Of a stretch of 64,000 nucleotides of DNA, positions 11,068 to 22,379 are shown piece by piece (the stretch's first letter is position 1; every line of letters starts with the position of its first letter). The position numbers and the translations under genes are program-made. The notes below the pieces were generated by a model. It saw nothing but the letters and a program-made list of their open reading frames with translations. It was not told where the DNA came from and made no database searches. The stretch covers positions 40,227,355 to 40,291,354 of the forward strand of contig JBCNJP010000025.1 in assembly GCA_039602395.1 (NCBI GenBank), given 5' to 3'. Source of the DNA: Deinandra increscens subsp. villosa (Eukaryota; Streptophyta; Magnoliopsida; Asterales; Asteraceae).

Positions 11068-11892
11068 AGTTCTTATGCCCTTCACTCTCTTGTTCAGCTA
11101 GTTTTCTAAAAGTGTGACAAACTGTTTTACAAGGGTCGGCGTTTCGTACTTGTTTGATAAAAAGAAGACCCAAGTATAACGCGAATAGTCATCCACTATT
11201 ACGAGACAATAAGAAAACTTGCTGATGCTTTGTACCTGCATGGGACCAAAAAGATCCATATGTAAGAGTTGAAGAACAGAAGAGACAGAATTAACAACCT
11301 TTGGACGGTGTGGCAACTTGTGCTGCTTCCCCTTAGCACAAGCCACACATTTCTCCACAGACGAGAAATCTTTGATCGGTAAATTTCTAACGTGCTCTCC
11401 TTTAGCCAGCTTAGACAAATTCTTCATATTGGCATGCCCCAGGCGACGATGCCGTAATAACGCTAAATTCTCATTCTGCTTTGAGATAAGACAGGCTTCT
11501 TCTGTAGTAGGAGGTTTGCCCAAGTTCATCTGATAGGAATTTCCTCTTCTTGGAGTGCGCATTAAGATGCACTCCTCTGGAATTTCGAAGCCTGGTTTGA
11601 GGATTATGCATTCCTTCTTGATGAACAGGACTGAAAAGTCTTTATCACACATTTGCGACACACTTAGTAAACTGTGAGACAGCTCCTCTACATAGTGTAC
11701 GTCAGAAAACGTCAAGCTTCCACTCTTCACAACCCCTTTCTTACTAATTCTACCACCTACCCCACCTGCAAAAGATACTCCTCCTCCATTGAAGTCTTGT
11801 ACCTCTTCCAATAGGGATAAGTCTCTGGTCATGTGTCGGGAGCAACCGCTATCAACATACCAGAGATTGTTGATAGAACTACTTGGCTGTCC
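11068..11892 (-). pseudogene. Element A pol: protease to early integrase
   Basis: The frame opens just after the acceptor-like TTTTTGTAG and reads GQPSS...WYVDSGCSRHMT, giving the aspartic protease motif DSG. It continues through LLSVSQMCD and the pre-integrase zinc finger (RHRRLGH, then CVACAKGKQH) to the first integrase Asp in LLHMDLFGP and VDDYSRYTWVFF. An in-frame TAG at 11098-11100 interrupts it shortly before the assembly gap. The first His of the zinc finger is in RHRRLGH where other copies have WHRRMGH. The product would be the N-terminal third of a copia polyprotein. Confidence 0.85.
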
Positions 11893-11915
11893 CTACAAAA
11901 ACGGAAATCAGTTAG
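11893..11915 (-). promoter_or_regulatory. Gag stop within a splice-acceptor-like sequence (A)
   Basis: On the minus strand: CTAAC (branchpoint-like, 11911-11915), overlapping the gag stop TGA (11908-11910), then a T-rich tract and TAG|GGA. Gag and pol are in the same frame across it. The equivalent place in element B has the same layout (53262-53290). Confidence 0.5.
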
Positions 11916-14900
11916 AGTCAGGTACCCAGGTCAAAACTGATCTGGGCACTCCTTTGGAGTCAATGTAGTTAACCAATTTGAAAGACATTCCTGCTTTAGA
12001 TTCAGGTTTACTCAAAATTTGAGCATTGACTTTAGGTTTCCAAGTAGGTTGTTTCTGAGTGTTAGAACTGCTAGCTAAGTTCTTTGCTGGTGATTGTTTC
12101 TTTGATGGAGATGTGACCTTTTTGCCTTTTGATTTTACAATAGGTGTCCACTCAAGTTTCAATTTAGTTTAAACCATCTGTTTTGTTTGAGTGACCACTT
12201 TTGGTTTTTCAATTACTGCTTTCCCCTTAGGTTTAGCAACAATGTTGACTTTAGGCACTTGTTTCTCAAAAGGTTTTGTTTTCATTTTGTCTTTTCTTTG
12301 ATAACCTACCTTAGGTTTGTAAGAAGAGTTTAAAGGTCTAGTCACATTCCACTTTTCTTCAACATGCTTTGTCGTCGGGGCTTTTGTGTTCAAAACCTTA
12401 GACTGTTCAGTCTTCATTGGTTCTAAAATCTGCTTCCCCTTAGACAAAGCTTGTTGTTTTTGGTTTTTGTTTTCTCCTGCCATCATTTTCTGCAGCATAC
12501 TGGTCCGTGGGTTGTGCGGACAGTATAGTTGATAAGGTCTATTTAAGCAATTGGCAGCAAAATGTCCTGGCTTCCCACATTGAAAACAATTCATAGGTCT
12601 AGGTCCATTTACATGGCTACACAAATATGAACGTCTTGGGTACGATGATTTCCACTCTGGCTTATCATCCCACTTGTGTATCACAGGTTTCGTATCCCTT
12701 TCAGGTTGTGTGATCAGACAAAATTGTTCTGATTTAGTTTTGTTTGTTCTATTAAAAGCTGACACAACCTGGGGATAAGCCACAAAATCTTTGGGTTTGG
12801 TCTCACGTCCTACTTTAGTGTTAGGCACATGAATTTTAAAACCAGTCACTTTTTCATTTGATTCAGAAACATTTTTTAACACTGGTACAACTATTCGTTT
12901 TGACTTGGATGGTTCAAGTTCTGACACAAGTGCCATTACATAATCCTTAGGTAAATAAACACTAGAACTACTAGACACGTGACTCTCTTCCACTCTCTGA
13001 CATTCTGTATCCTCCTTAGAAATGTCTTTGATTTCTACTTCATCTGCACAATAAATAGATACATCAGAAGAGCTCACACAATTATTCAGAGAGGTCTTTG
13101 ATGGACCTGCTTCACACGTGTCTGTCATCACTCTATCCTTATCACCCAACCCATAAGTCATGTGTTTTTCATTTTCTATTTCCTCTTCTGTCATAGGCTT
13201 AACTCCAACCAAGTCACTATCTAAAGGATGTCCTTCTTCATGCATTTCCGATGCAGATCTATCTATCTGATCCTCTTCCAAGATCATTCCTATTACATCT
13301 CTAGTTTTATCTTGAGGAACATCGTTCTTCTTTGCAAAGCTAATTCCTATGCCACCTTTGTCCTTACCCATTCTAACATCAGTTATGCATGTGTTCAGAG
13401 ATTTACTAGCCTGTAACATTCTTTTGCTTCTCATAAGATTCATATCAAGCTTTACCTGCAACTCGTTGTTTTTATGCTTAAGGTCATCTATCTGCTTACT
13501 AAGCTCAGCTATTTCTAACTTAGCGTTGTCATACAGATAAGCGTTCTCAGTTGCAAGTTTCTTATATTTCACTATGTCTAATTTCTGGGCTTTAACCTTT
13601 TCTTCATTCTTTTGCCATCTACCCTTAAAAGAGCTTCTTTAACATTTTACCTCAAACAATTCCAATTGAAAATTTTTGCAAAATTGTCTAAGACCAGTAA
13701 TTATACGATCACAAGTAGGGTTAGAACATACCTTGGTGTGATCTGCTGCTAATGCTTCATTTTCCTCCATCGAGCTCTCCTCAGGTTCATCTTCAGTCAC
13801 AACAAAAGCATGCTCTTCATTTTCATCCCTTTCCATGGCAGCAATCATAGCATGAGACATACTAAACTCTTTCAATTGAGGAGTCCAATCATAGCCGCCT
13901 CCTTCCTGAACAACCAGAGCCTTTGCTTCAACCTTACCTTTGACCTCAGCAGCATTCTTCTCTTCGACCTTCTCTTTCTTAGGCTTAGTGCACTCCCTAG
14001 CAAAATGCCCGTATTCATCACAATTGTAGCACCTCAGCTTGCTTTTGTCAAACCCCATCCTTATCTTGTCTTGATCTTTCCAGACGTTTCTCCCTGTCTT
14101 TGCCATGAATTTCTTTGCTCTGAACACTGCCATAGCCATCTGCCATGAGACATCCAACATCTCAACATCTTCAGGATTTATCTGGTTCAGCTCACCAGAC
14201 AACATATCAGTGGGCACAAGAGTTCCGGCCATGAGAGCATGGTAGCTGTTCATAAAACCCATACCAAGAGCAAAATTTGGATCATTTGTATCATCAGGGT
14301 TGACATTTCCACTTGAACTTCCTTGAGGTTGAGCCACAAAAGCAGTTGACTTTGCGATTGAGCTTGATCCATTTCCAGTTGACTTCACTTCATGCTTAGC
14401 CTCCATATCTTGTAACAACAGAGCTTGATTTAATTTCCCGCCAAACTAAGAGAGCTTATATGATTCAACTCTCTCTGTTTGTCATCAATTAGCTTGGACT
14501 TGAGTTTGTTGATCATTTCATCAAGAGACAACTCACTCAGCTTGTTGTTATCCTTAATGATTGAGATATTGGTGTTCCAAGACTTTGGTAAGCTATTCAG
14601 CAGCTTCAAATTCTTATCTTCCAATTCTGGCTCCACACCATAGCTTGACATTTCTGCCATCAGAGACACAAACCTTTGCACTTGTGCTTCAAAAGATTCA
14701 CCTTGGATATGGTTGAACAAATTGAATTTCTGTTTCAACATTTGCTTTCGACTCGCCTTAATGTCTGGATTTCCCTCATAGGCCACAATCAAAGCATTCC
14801 AGAGATCCTTCGCTGTATTGCAGTGCTTAAATCCTTGAGCAATGTCAGGTGTTAGTGCCATGGTCATAATTGCAAATGCCCTCTCAGCGTTGTTACATCT

Positions 14901-15146
14901 TTCCCAGTCATCATCATCAAACTCTTCTTCAGTCTTAGCTTTTCCAGCTTTAGCTCCTTCTCCTTGTGTAGGTACATGTGGTCCATTAATCACCGCTTTC
15001 CACAATCTTAAGTCAACACTCTTCAAGTGGTTTTCAAACCTATACTTCCATTCCAAATGGTTATCCGCCGAAGTAAGTCTAGGTGGACGAGTGATAGAGC
15101 CAATCTCGAAGTCCAACTTCTGATACATACTTGGTTCAAAATCCAT
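11908..15146 (-). pseudogene. Element A gag (two zinc knuckles), broken
   Basis: Structural protein of the retroelement particle, starting MDFEPSMYQK at 15146. In order: a copia-type Gag core (residues about 1-240, with DLWNALIVAYEG and KQMLKQKFNLF), a CCHC knuckle CYNCDEYGHFAREC near 14020, an acidic stretch, a long coiled coil (about 13300-13570), a second knuckle CFQCGKPGHFAANC near 12570, and a Lys-rich tail ending WVPDSN. Intact length would be about 1,080 residues. Lesions are a one-base loss near 14435 and in-frame TAA codons at 13639-13641 and 12169-12171. The relative at 43068 is open across the first lesion. The final TGA at 11908 is probably the natural gag stop, since element B has a stop in the same place. 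Confidence 0.85.
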
Positions 15147-15218
15147 TGCGATAGCTTAGGGAACTTAAAACTAATGTCCAAATGACCAAAATAAGAGATT
15201 ATGATAACCAACCCTTGA

Positions 15219-15605
15219 TTACGATCGTAAATGGCTGATTACGATCGAGAACTCTGTTTCCGATCAATCCCAAAATTGTGAACAATAAACTGTCGAGACG
15301 CCTGATTACGATTCCTGATTACGACCACCGAAGTCGTAAACACCTGTTCCCGATCCTGCAAAATCGTAAACCTTGATTCCGACCCAACCAAATCGTAAAC
15401 TTGATTACGATAAACAAGTACACTCGTAAACACTTGTTTTCGAGTCGTAAACGCCTTAAAAATGGGATCTTGATGTCGTAAACACAAGAACACAGCAGAT
15501 CTTCAACAGAAATGGTCGTGAACACCGAGAAAACCCAGAAAATGCTATCGTAAACACCCAGTAACTCGATGAACAGCAGCAGCAACAGTCGTAAACTCTT
15601 GAAAC
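15219..15605 (-). repeat. TCGTAAAC motif array in the gag leader of element A
   Basis: Between the primer site and gag there are eight exact TCGTAAAC at about 15333, 15363, 15391, 15423, 15444, 15475, 15547 and 15588. In addition there are TCGTAAAT near 15225, TCGTGAAC near 15516, and several GATTACGA in the opposite sense. The exact motifs all have one orientation (GTTTACGA on the element strand). Spacing is irregular, about 20-70 bases. The leader has no coding potential. Confidence 0.8.
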
Positions 15606-15685
15606 CTTCAAATCTTCAAACAACCACGAACACAAACCCAGAAAACACTTGAATCTATATCGTGAGAGCCTCGAATCTAAGATTC

Positions 15686-15700
15686 TTTTCTCTGATACCA
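15686..15700 (-). promoter_or_regulatory. Element A primer binding site
   Basis: On the minus strand TGGTATCAGA follows the 5' LTR after two bases. This matches the 3' end complement of plant initiator-Met tRNA, the usual primer of Ty1/copia elements. The match weakens after ten bases, whereas element A2 keeps TGGTATCAGAGC. Confidence 0.85.
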
Positions 15701-15702
15701 AT

Positions 15703-16100
15703 TGTAGGTCCGAGATCAAACCAACTACACGATATTTGATCACAAATGAGTGCGGAAACCTCAAATGCGATTGATTCAAGAAACAAGTAGATGAAATAGA
15801 TTCAATCTAAGAGAAAGATTGAATCTTGAATGAGAATCTCTAACTTGTTGAAGCTGATCGTAAACACTAAGAGTGTAGAGATCGTAAACAGTGAAAATGT
15901 GTATTGAAAAGCTTGGTTACAATCATAAACATGTTCGGTTTATATACTACCCATACATAAATCGTAAACCTCTAATGCAGCCCACATGGCCCAATCATAA
16001 ACTATAATAAGCCCATTAACCTATTAAATAACAAGCCCAAAACTAAGATAAAGCTAGCCCAATAACTAATGTTCATGCCTTAATAAAATATAACCCAACA
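15703..16100 (-). repeat. Element A 5' LTR
   Basis: 398 bp, 395 of them identical to 6175-6572. The right edge ends CCCAACA and is followed by the target duplication TTAAC. It carries the same TATA box and three exact TCGTAAAC motifs as the other copy. As the 5' LTR of a minus-strand element it holds the promoter for the genomic RNA. Confidence 0.95.
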
Positions 16101-16105
16101 TTAAC

Positions 16106-19040
16106 AAATCTGTATTTGGTAAATTTACCAACATAAGGAACCTGTCTTTTCCTTGAACTAGAAGCGGTAGTGACATGACAATCTTGTGCCATATGTCCTT
16201 TTTGTCGGCAATTGTAACACAAACGATTGTTTATAGGTTTCCTCTTTGGTCTCTACAAAGCTTCACAACATATAGCATCTCCAAAATGATCATAAAAATT
16301 ATCGAATAACTAAAAACGATGATCATTTACCCATTTTGATGTTGGGCTTTTTGGAGCAGAATTTGATCCTCCAGAAGAATATGTAGCAACTTGTGGCTTC
16401 TTGCTCTTCAGATCAACATTCTTGACAAAAACTTCGGCAATTTTCTGAGCCTCCACACAATGGAGTGGGAATTCTATCGGAAAATATTTGTTTCGAACCC
16501 TTGAGTTTGTAAAACCTCCCGGGTTGAACCTTCTCAGCTTTAAAAACATCTTTCTTTACTTGCTTCAACTTGACTTGCTTCAAATTTTCTTTTTTTGAAC
16601 CTTGAGACCCATCAACTTTAGCATTCTCGATCTTGAAACCCAACCCAACATGTTTACCAGCTATCTTCTCTTCAAAACCAGGTGATTTATGTATGTTCCT
16701 AGCAAGACGAGAAAACTCAGCTTTCACTGCTTTAACATTCTTTTGTTCATAGAAAATGTTTTCATCAATAGCAGTCTTCTCAGTTGAACTTGCTGATTTC
16801 TCTTCTTCAGTAGCTGGAAGATCAGACACATCTTTTTCAACTTTCTGTTCTTTCTGTGACTTTACAACCTTCTTCTCATCAGATTTCTTATCAACAAATT
16901 CAGAGTAATCACCAGTTTCTGCCTTTTCTTTCAGCTCATGAACTCCTTCTTTTAAACTTCCTTGTGGTGAAACTGTTTTGTTAAACATTTTCTCAAAATT
17001 TTCATCTTTAGCCAAGAAACTTGTAAAAGATTGTGAATTGGTGACATTGTTCAACACACGATTTGCATCAACTACTTGAATTTTCAAATTGGAAATCTTT
17101 TGTTGAGCTTCAGCCAATTCTTTCTCTATTGCAATCAATTTCTTAGCAACTTCGTGAGTTTCATATTTTTGCAATCTCAAATTATCAAGTTCAGCAAACA
17201 ACTCTTTCTTCAATTTATCTTCATTTCTTTTCTGTATATCCAAATTTGCATTCTGCAATTTGTTCACCCTCATTAGCTCTATTTTCTCATCTAGTAGCTT
17301 TTCCATATCTATCTGATATGACTCAATTTTGGCAGCAGAGTCATCAGAAGTCTTGGTGAGCATATCAAGCTTAATCTTGGACTTTTCAAATAAATCATTG
17401 AAATCTTGTTCAACATCCTCGCTTCTACCTTCCATTTTTCAACTTCCTTGGCTAATTCCCAATTTACTTCATATAATTTTGAAAATTTCTGTCCAAACTC
17501 CTTTTCAAGACCATGAAATTTCAACTCTTTTTTAACTACCTCTGCTTGAAAATCTGAAAACTTTTCTTTCTGACAGACTAACTCCTGAATTATATCTTCC
17601 AACCTTTTCTTTTCATCACTCAATTCTTCAATCTTCTTCTCATATCAACCAATAACTCATTGTCCTTTACCACACTCTGAATCCTTTTGTCTTTTTGTGA
17701 ACAAAATTCACAAACTGATTTATAACCACTAGTTTCAGAACTACTAGTTTCTGATTTAGACTCAGATACTTCTATTTCGCCATCACTATGTACAATTTGA
17801 GAAACAAACACAGAGTTGACCAAAATGAAGACTCATCAGGAAAATCGACAACCCAATCATAACCTTCATTCGATGTTAGTGATTTTGACTCAGAAATAAT
17901 AACTATTAAAGCAATTGGAGGATTAGAAGTTCATCCCCAATCATATTGCTTATCGACTTGAGATACCAAAGCTGTTGGAGACTTTGATGAAGAAGCATTT
18001 GATTTTGAACATTCACGAGCAAAATGTCCAAAATTAGAACATTTGAAACATTTTACCTTTGATTTATCTACTCCAACCTTGCCATCCGGATTTAAACTTT
18101 GGAATCCGGTTTTCTTCCTGAATCTTTTAACTCTTTGTGCTAACATTGTAAGTTGCCAATTAATATCCATATGTTCAAGGTTATCTGGATCTATCTGATC
18201 AAAATCTTCTTTAATCATATTAGATATTGGCAAACCACCATTTAGCAATCCATAGTATGAAGATAATAAAGCTGAAATCAACGCCAAATGTTCATCAGGT
18301 GTTTTTGCAGAAAACAAAGTCTGACTTGAATGATTTGGAACAGTGAAATTACACCCTCTTGAAGAACTTTCTGAATTTCCCGATCCATGACTAGCAACAA
18401 AAGCTGTCGGAGGAGGATTTGATGAATCAAAACCAAGAGATTTAGATTTAGCATTGATGCTTGCAGAATTCTGACCATGATACAATTCAGGATTTTGCAA
18501 TTGAGCAGTCGATTTGTGTGAAGCTTTCCTGTCAAATCATGAAATGATAATGTGGAATACTCTTTATCATGAGTAAGCAACAACACATAATTCTCCCACT
18601 TTTCTTATAATGCTTCTAGCAACTTCTCTTTCAATTCTTCCCCAGTCTTTTCAATTTTAACCACTTTCATCTCACTAATTAGATGTGAAATCCTTGAAAC
18701 AAGGGCTGGAATATTTTTTTTTCATAATTTTGAAAATTTTCAAATTCTTTGTTCAATACTTTCCGTCTACTCTTCTTATATTGATCATTTCCCTCGCATC
18801 TAGCAGATAATGCATCCCACAAGTGTTCTGATTTCTTACAGGTGCTGAATTGATGTAGCAGTTCGGTGGGTAAAGCCATGGTAAGATAACCATAAACTTT
18901 CTTATCAAGCTCATAACTTTTTCTTTCATCAGCATCAAAATCTTGAAGTTCCTTATATTCTCCGTGATCGGTTGGACGTGTATACAACTTTCGAATCGGA
19001 ATCCATAAATCGATATCAGTTGTGAAGATGTACGCAGAAA
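16106..19040 (-). pseudogene. Element D gag (two zinc knuckles, coiled coil), broken
   Basis: Read from right to left: RFSAYIF...DLWIPIR...YTRPTDHGEY (Gag core, 18680-19040), the first CCHC knuckle CFKCSNFGHFAREC near 18030, a Ser/Glu-rich link, a long coiled coil (16600-17800), and the second knuckle CYNCRQKGHMAQDC near 16200. The frame then meets element A, and the tail continues at 5831-6174. Several frameshifts and stops split it into at least six open pieces. The architecture matches the Gag of elements A and E although the sequence is distant. Since pol is absent, this element belongs with non-autonomous gag-only LTR elements (TR-GAG type). Confidence 0.75.
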
Positions 19041-19042
19041 AC

Positions 19043-19357
19043 CGTTGCTTGGTATAATCGATTTGACGGACTTTTATTCATATATAATGACTCAAGCCTA
19101 AACCATAGTGCAGTAGCTGTTGTCTCTTGCGATACTTCTCTTTGCACCCTGTCACCGAGACTAAGAACGGTTACACTGTGTGCCTTAGCAAGCATAATCT
19201 TCCAATCTTCATCTTCTACTCCTTCCGGTTTATTGGTTTCTACGTGAAGAGTATCAACGACTCCCAAATAGACAAGAAGAGTGCGCATCTTCAATCTCCA
19301 CACTCCAAAGTCGTTTGTGTCGTCAAATTTCTCGATCTCAAACTTAGTTGTCACCAT
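19043..19357 (-). pseudogene. Gag N-terminus of a different copia lineage
   Basis: The first 105 codons (MVTTKFEIEKFDDTNDFGVW...SLYMNKSPSNRLYQ) are the N-terminus of a Tork/Tnt1-type copia Gag. That lineage is distinct from the SIRE-like Gag that begins at about 19040 in another frame. The join falls between LYQ and RFSAYIF with no LTR or target duplication between them. Either a chimeric element formed by template switching or a deletion joined two nested elements. No 5' LTR was recognised to the right. The sequence at 19380-19950 is unassigned. Confidence 0.65.
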
Positions 19358-19953
19358 GGCTCCACCTCGAACTAAACTCCGATCATTGTCTTCTTCAATT
19401 TGTTAAAAAGAGCTACCAACTGTGAAACGAATTTGAAGAAATTATAGTCAAATGCTTTATTAATCTCAAAACAACTTACTACAATCTAATTAAAAACAAA
19501 AATACAATGAACAATGAAAGGATCTAATCTAATCGCTTGAATAAAAAACGCCCAATTTCTGTTGAGGCTTATGGTAGTTGCGAGTAATGACCTAAAACAA
19601 TAAAGTTTCAGTTGGCCCCCTGAAGTTTGAGCTAACCAACAGAATTAGCCCAAAACTTTGTAACGGCTGTAATCCTTCTTTATTGAAGTCACCCGGTTAG
19701 ACTCACGTTCGAATGTTCAATGCAGAATTCTCACTAATATATTTTACATGGTCAAATCATAGTTTAACAACCGTTTACAGTCTTCACTTATTTAGCCATT
19801 AAATACAAATGTTGAACTATTATAATAATAACCACTTGTATGACTTTTCTTGATAATCTAGGTAAGTTTGACTCAAACAAGTCAAATAATCTTATACCAC
19901 TTCTGATTCCTTTAATAGTCGTAATACTTCATTCATAACCAAATTAACACTAA

Positions 19954-20346
19954 GGCTGTGTTTGGCGCACTAGCTGAAAAGCTAGCAGCTAGCTGATAAG
20001 CTAGCTGGTAGCTGATAAACTATAAGCTAGCTGATAAGCTAGCTGATCAGGATAAAAATAACGTTTGGTAAAAACTAGCTGATAAACTAGCTGAAATTAT
20101 ATAAAATGACATAAAGATACATGTCATAAATGTAAATAAATGTATTTATTTATAAGTTAGGGAACGGTATAACTGGAAATATTATAAAAGCTAGTTGAAA
20201 CGCTACTCCAACTAGCTTTTCAAAAGCTAGCTTATAAGCTTAACTTTTTGACGTTACCAAACGGGGCTTTTAAAAAAAACTAGCTTTTTATAAAAAGCCC
20301 TCTTTGGTATGTCAAAAAGCTAGCTTATGGCGCGCCAAACACAGCC
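19954..20346. mobile_element. Harbinger/Tourist-type MITE
   Basis: Terminal inverted repeats GGCTGTGTTTGGCGC and GCGCCAAACACAGCC flank 393 bp. TAA lies on both sides (19951-19953 and 20347-20349), fitting the 3-bp TWA duplication of PIF/Harbinger elements. The left subterminal part is a run of AGCTAGCTGATA-like units, and the same AGCT-rich words recur in inverted form on the right. There is no coding capacity. It lies about 150 bp upstream of the lyase pseudogene exon. Confidence 0.85.
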
Positions 20347-20502
20347 TAAGGCTTCTTTTTGAACTTAATGTTGTACAATCTAATGTTGGTAAGTCATTAT
20401 AGACTTTTATCGCATAGTTGACTTTTGAAAGGTCAACATGACTATGTATACTATGTGATTCTCGAGTATAAGCTTATGTATGTTTATCTGTACTTTACAG
20501 GA

Positions 20503-21904
20503 AGAGTTATGACATTATGTATGAAAAACCGACGTGGAAGATCAAGTTCGAGCTAAATATGGTGAACAAGAATGGAACTTACAAATTGAGATTGGCTCTA
20601 GCATAAGCACAATTATCAGATCTGCAGGTTTATTTACAAATAGTTTTTAATCAGTCTAGCCCTTTGGATATGGTTGTTGCTGAAACCCATGAAAAATACA
20701 TTTTCTTTGTTATATATATACAATTTAATCCTGAGAGAAATCCAAGAAACTTTGACATCGATCCATCAAATCTTTTAATCACCAAAACGACACCTAAAAA
20801 CGAATTTAAAATTTACGACCATAAACAAAATAAAGAGATAGTTTTTAAAGAAATATATAAAAGTTAATTGAACAACATGAACTTATGAGTCAAATATAAA
20901 ACCTCTATAAATTTTAAAACTGAATCAAAAACCTTAGATCTATAATAAAAAAATGCAATTCCTGTGTCCCAACTTAATCCGACAAAACATTTCACTAAGC
21001 TAACTCAATTTGGCAAGGAAAATTCAATGACTGATCTGAAAATAAATTCTCCTGATATATATTCGAACACTAAAAACTTTCGACACAAATGTAAAAATTT
21101 TCGGATCCGTCACTGTCATGGAAATGAAATCGACATACAGAAAATGCTGAAATTTCCCACAAATATTTTTGTCAGGTTAGCAACAAAGAAGAAACCTAAT
21201 ATTAGTGACTCAAATTAAAAAAATATAAATAAACATATCTCTCATAAAATTATCGGAAAACTAAAAAAACAAAGTAACATAATACAAAAAGTTTTGTCAT
21301 CCTTTTTAGTCCATTTTTTTATAAAATGCCATCCGTTAAATTTTTTATCTAAAACACTAAAAAATTCACAAATAAAAAATATATATGTAGACATTCGTCG
21401 TGAAGTTGATTTCCAACAAGGGCTTTTCCAACAAATTTTATTTTTTAAAAACGTGTCGTAAATTCTCATTTTCAACAAATTTTGACAAAAAGTTTGTCAA
21501 AATCTTTTAGTTTTCTAGATTTTATAAGACTGAATAACGATCTGTTCATAGTCAACCCGCAAAAACTTTTTTCGAATAAAAGTTAAAAACCCATATGCAA
21601 TTTCTTTCTGCATTATTAACATCAAGATTGTAACCAGTTTCTTACTTCTTAGGTTCGAGTTAAAGATCCAAACACTGATTCTACGTTGTTTTGTACTGGA
21701 ATAACCGGAGGAGACAATGCAATTGCTAGGCATGGAATACATGGGTTGTACTGGTTATTCAACATCGATATACCTACAAAGCTTCTAAATCTTGATGGTG
21801 AAAACGCAATTTATTTGACAAAAATAAATGAAGGAATCATATTTCCTGGAGGAATAATGTATGATTACATTCATTTAGAAGGACCACCTCCTTATTCTTC
21901 TTGA
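20503..21904 (+). pseudogene. Rhamnogalacturonate lyase, last two exons, broken
   Basis: Rhamnogalacturonate lyases cleave the rhamnogalacturonan I backbone of pectin by beta-elimination in the cell wall. Exon one (20503-20632, after TTTACAG) encodes TWKIKFELNMVNKNGTYKLR, then ALA-stop-AQLSDLQ; the in-frame TAA replaces a residue that is usually Ser. The intron is 20633-21652 (CAG|GTTTAT to TTAG|GTT). Exon two (21653-21904) encodes VRVKDPNTDSTLF, then GDNAIARHGIHGLYWLF, then a C-terminal GGIMYDYIHLEGPP, the family's closing carbohydrate-binding-like domain. Reading frame and splice phase agree across the intron. No upstream catalytic exons were found, so this is a decayed 3' fragment. The family is recognised from memory of its conserved C-terminus. 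Confidence 0.8.
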
Positions 21905-22379
21905 TTTAAGTGTGTTTAGTCGTTCAAATCTATAAACCGGTAATGTATGCTACAGTGACGAATACCTAAACTTTTCGTATAGTTTGAAATATAGGTCGGG
22001 TTAAAATGAGTCTGGTTAGAAAACTTATGGGTCGAGTCCTGCATGGCCCACCTTTAAAGCCTAAACTAATTTCTTTATACATTCAAACATGTTAGAGGTG
22101 GTTGCAACATCATTTTTTTTCCTTCATGTAAATAAAGTTATAAAGTGACGGATGAATTCAATTATGAGGTATTTTAAAATTATGAAACCGTCTAAACTAG
22201 TTATCGGTTGGTTTGACAGTTGGTTTTACAATCGTAAGGACTGTTTCGTTTAAGATTTCTAACCGTATAAAACCATTCTAGACAATAAGATATAAATATT
22301 TTTTATGTAAAAAAATTAATATTGCCTACACTTATTTATTTACATTTTATATTTGGTTTAGTAAAGTAAAACTTGAAGA
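21905..22379. other. Unassigned 3' flank of the lyase pseudogene
   Basis: AT-rich, with no open frame or repeat boundary that I can define. It may hold the old 3' UTR of the lyase gene. Confidence 0.5.

Larger units (their letters stand above)
6175..16100 (-). mobile_element. Element A: LTR retrotransposon (Ty1/copia, SIRE-like)
   Basis: A complete insertion, bounded by two 398-bp LTRs (6175-6572 and 15703-16100) starting TG and ending CA, with the 5-bp target duplication TTAAC at 6170-6174 and 16101-16105. The PBS and PPT are in the expected places for a minus-strand element. In element order it holds LTR, PBS, motif-rich leader, gag with two zinc knuckles, start of pol, a 500-N gap, a noncoding block, a third ORF, PPT and LTR. 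The LTRs differ at only three positions, so insertion is recent. The coding regions nevertheless carry several stops and frameshifts. It is nested in the gag of element D. Confidence 0.95.

Noticed and set aside
10474..11173. Long open frames across the N gap
   Set aside because: They are open only because N codons are not read as stops.
20664..20867. 67-codon frame inside the lyase region as a separate gene
   Set aside because: It lies in the intron between the two lyase exons and resembles no protein I know.
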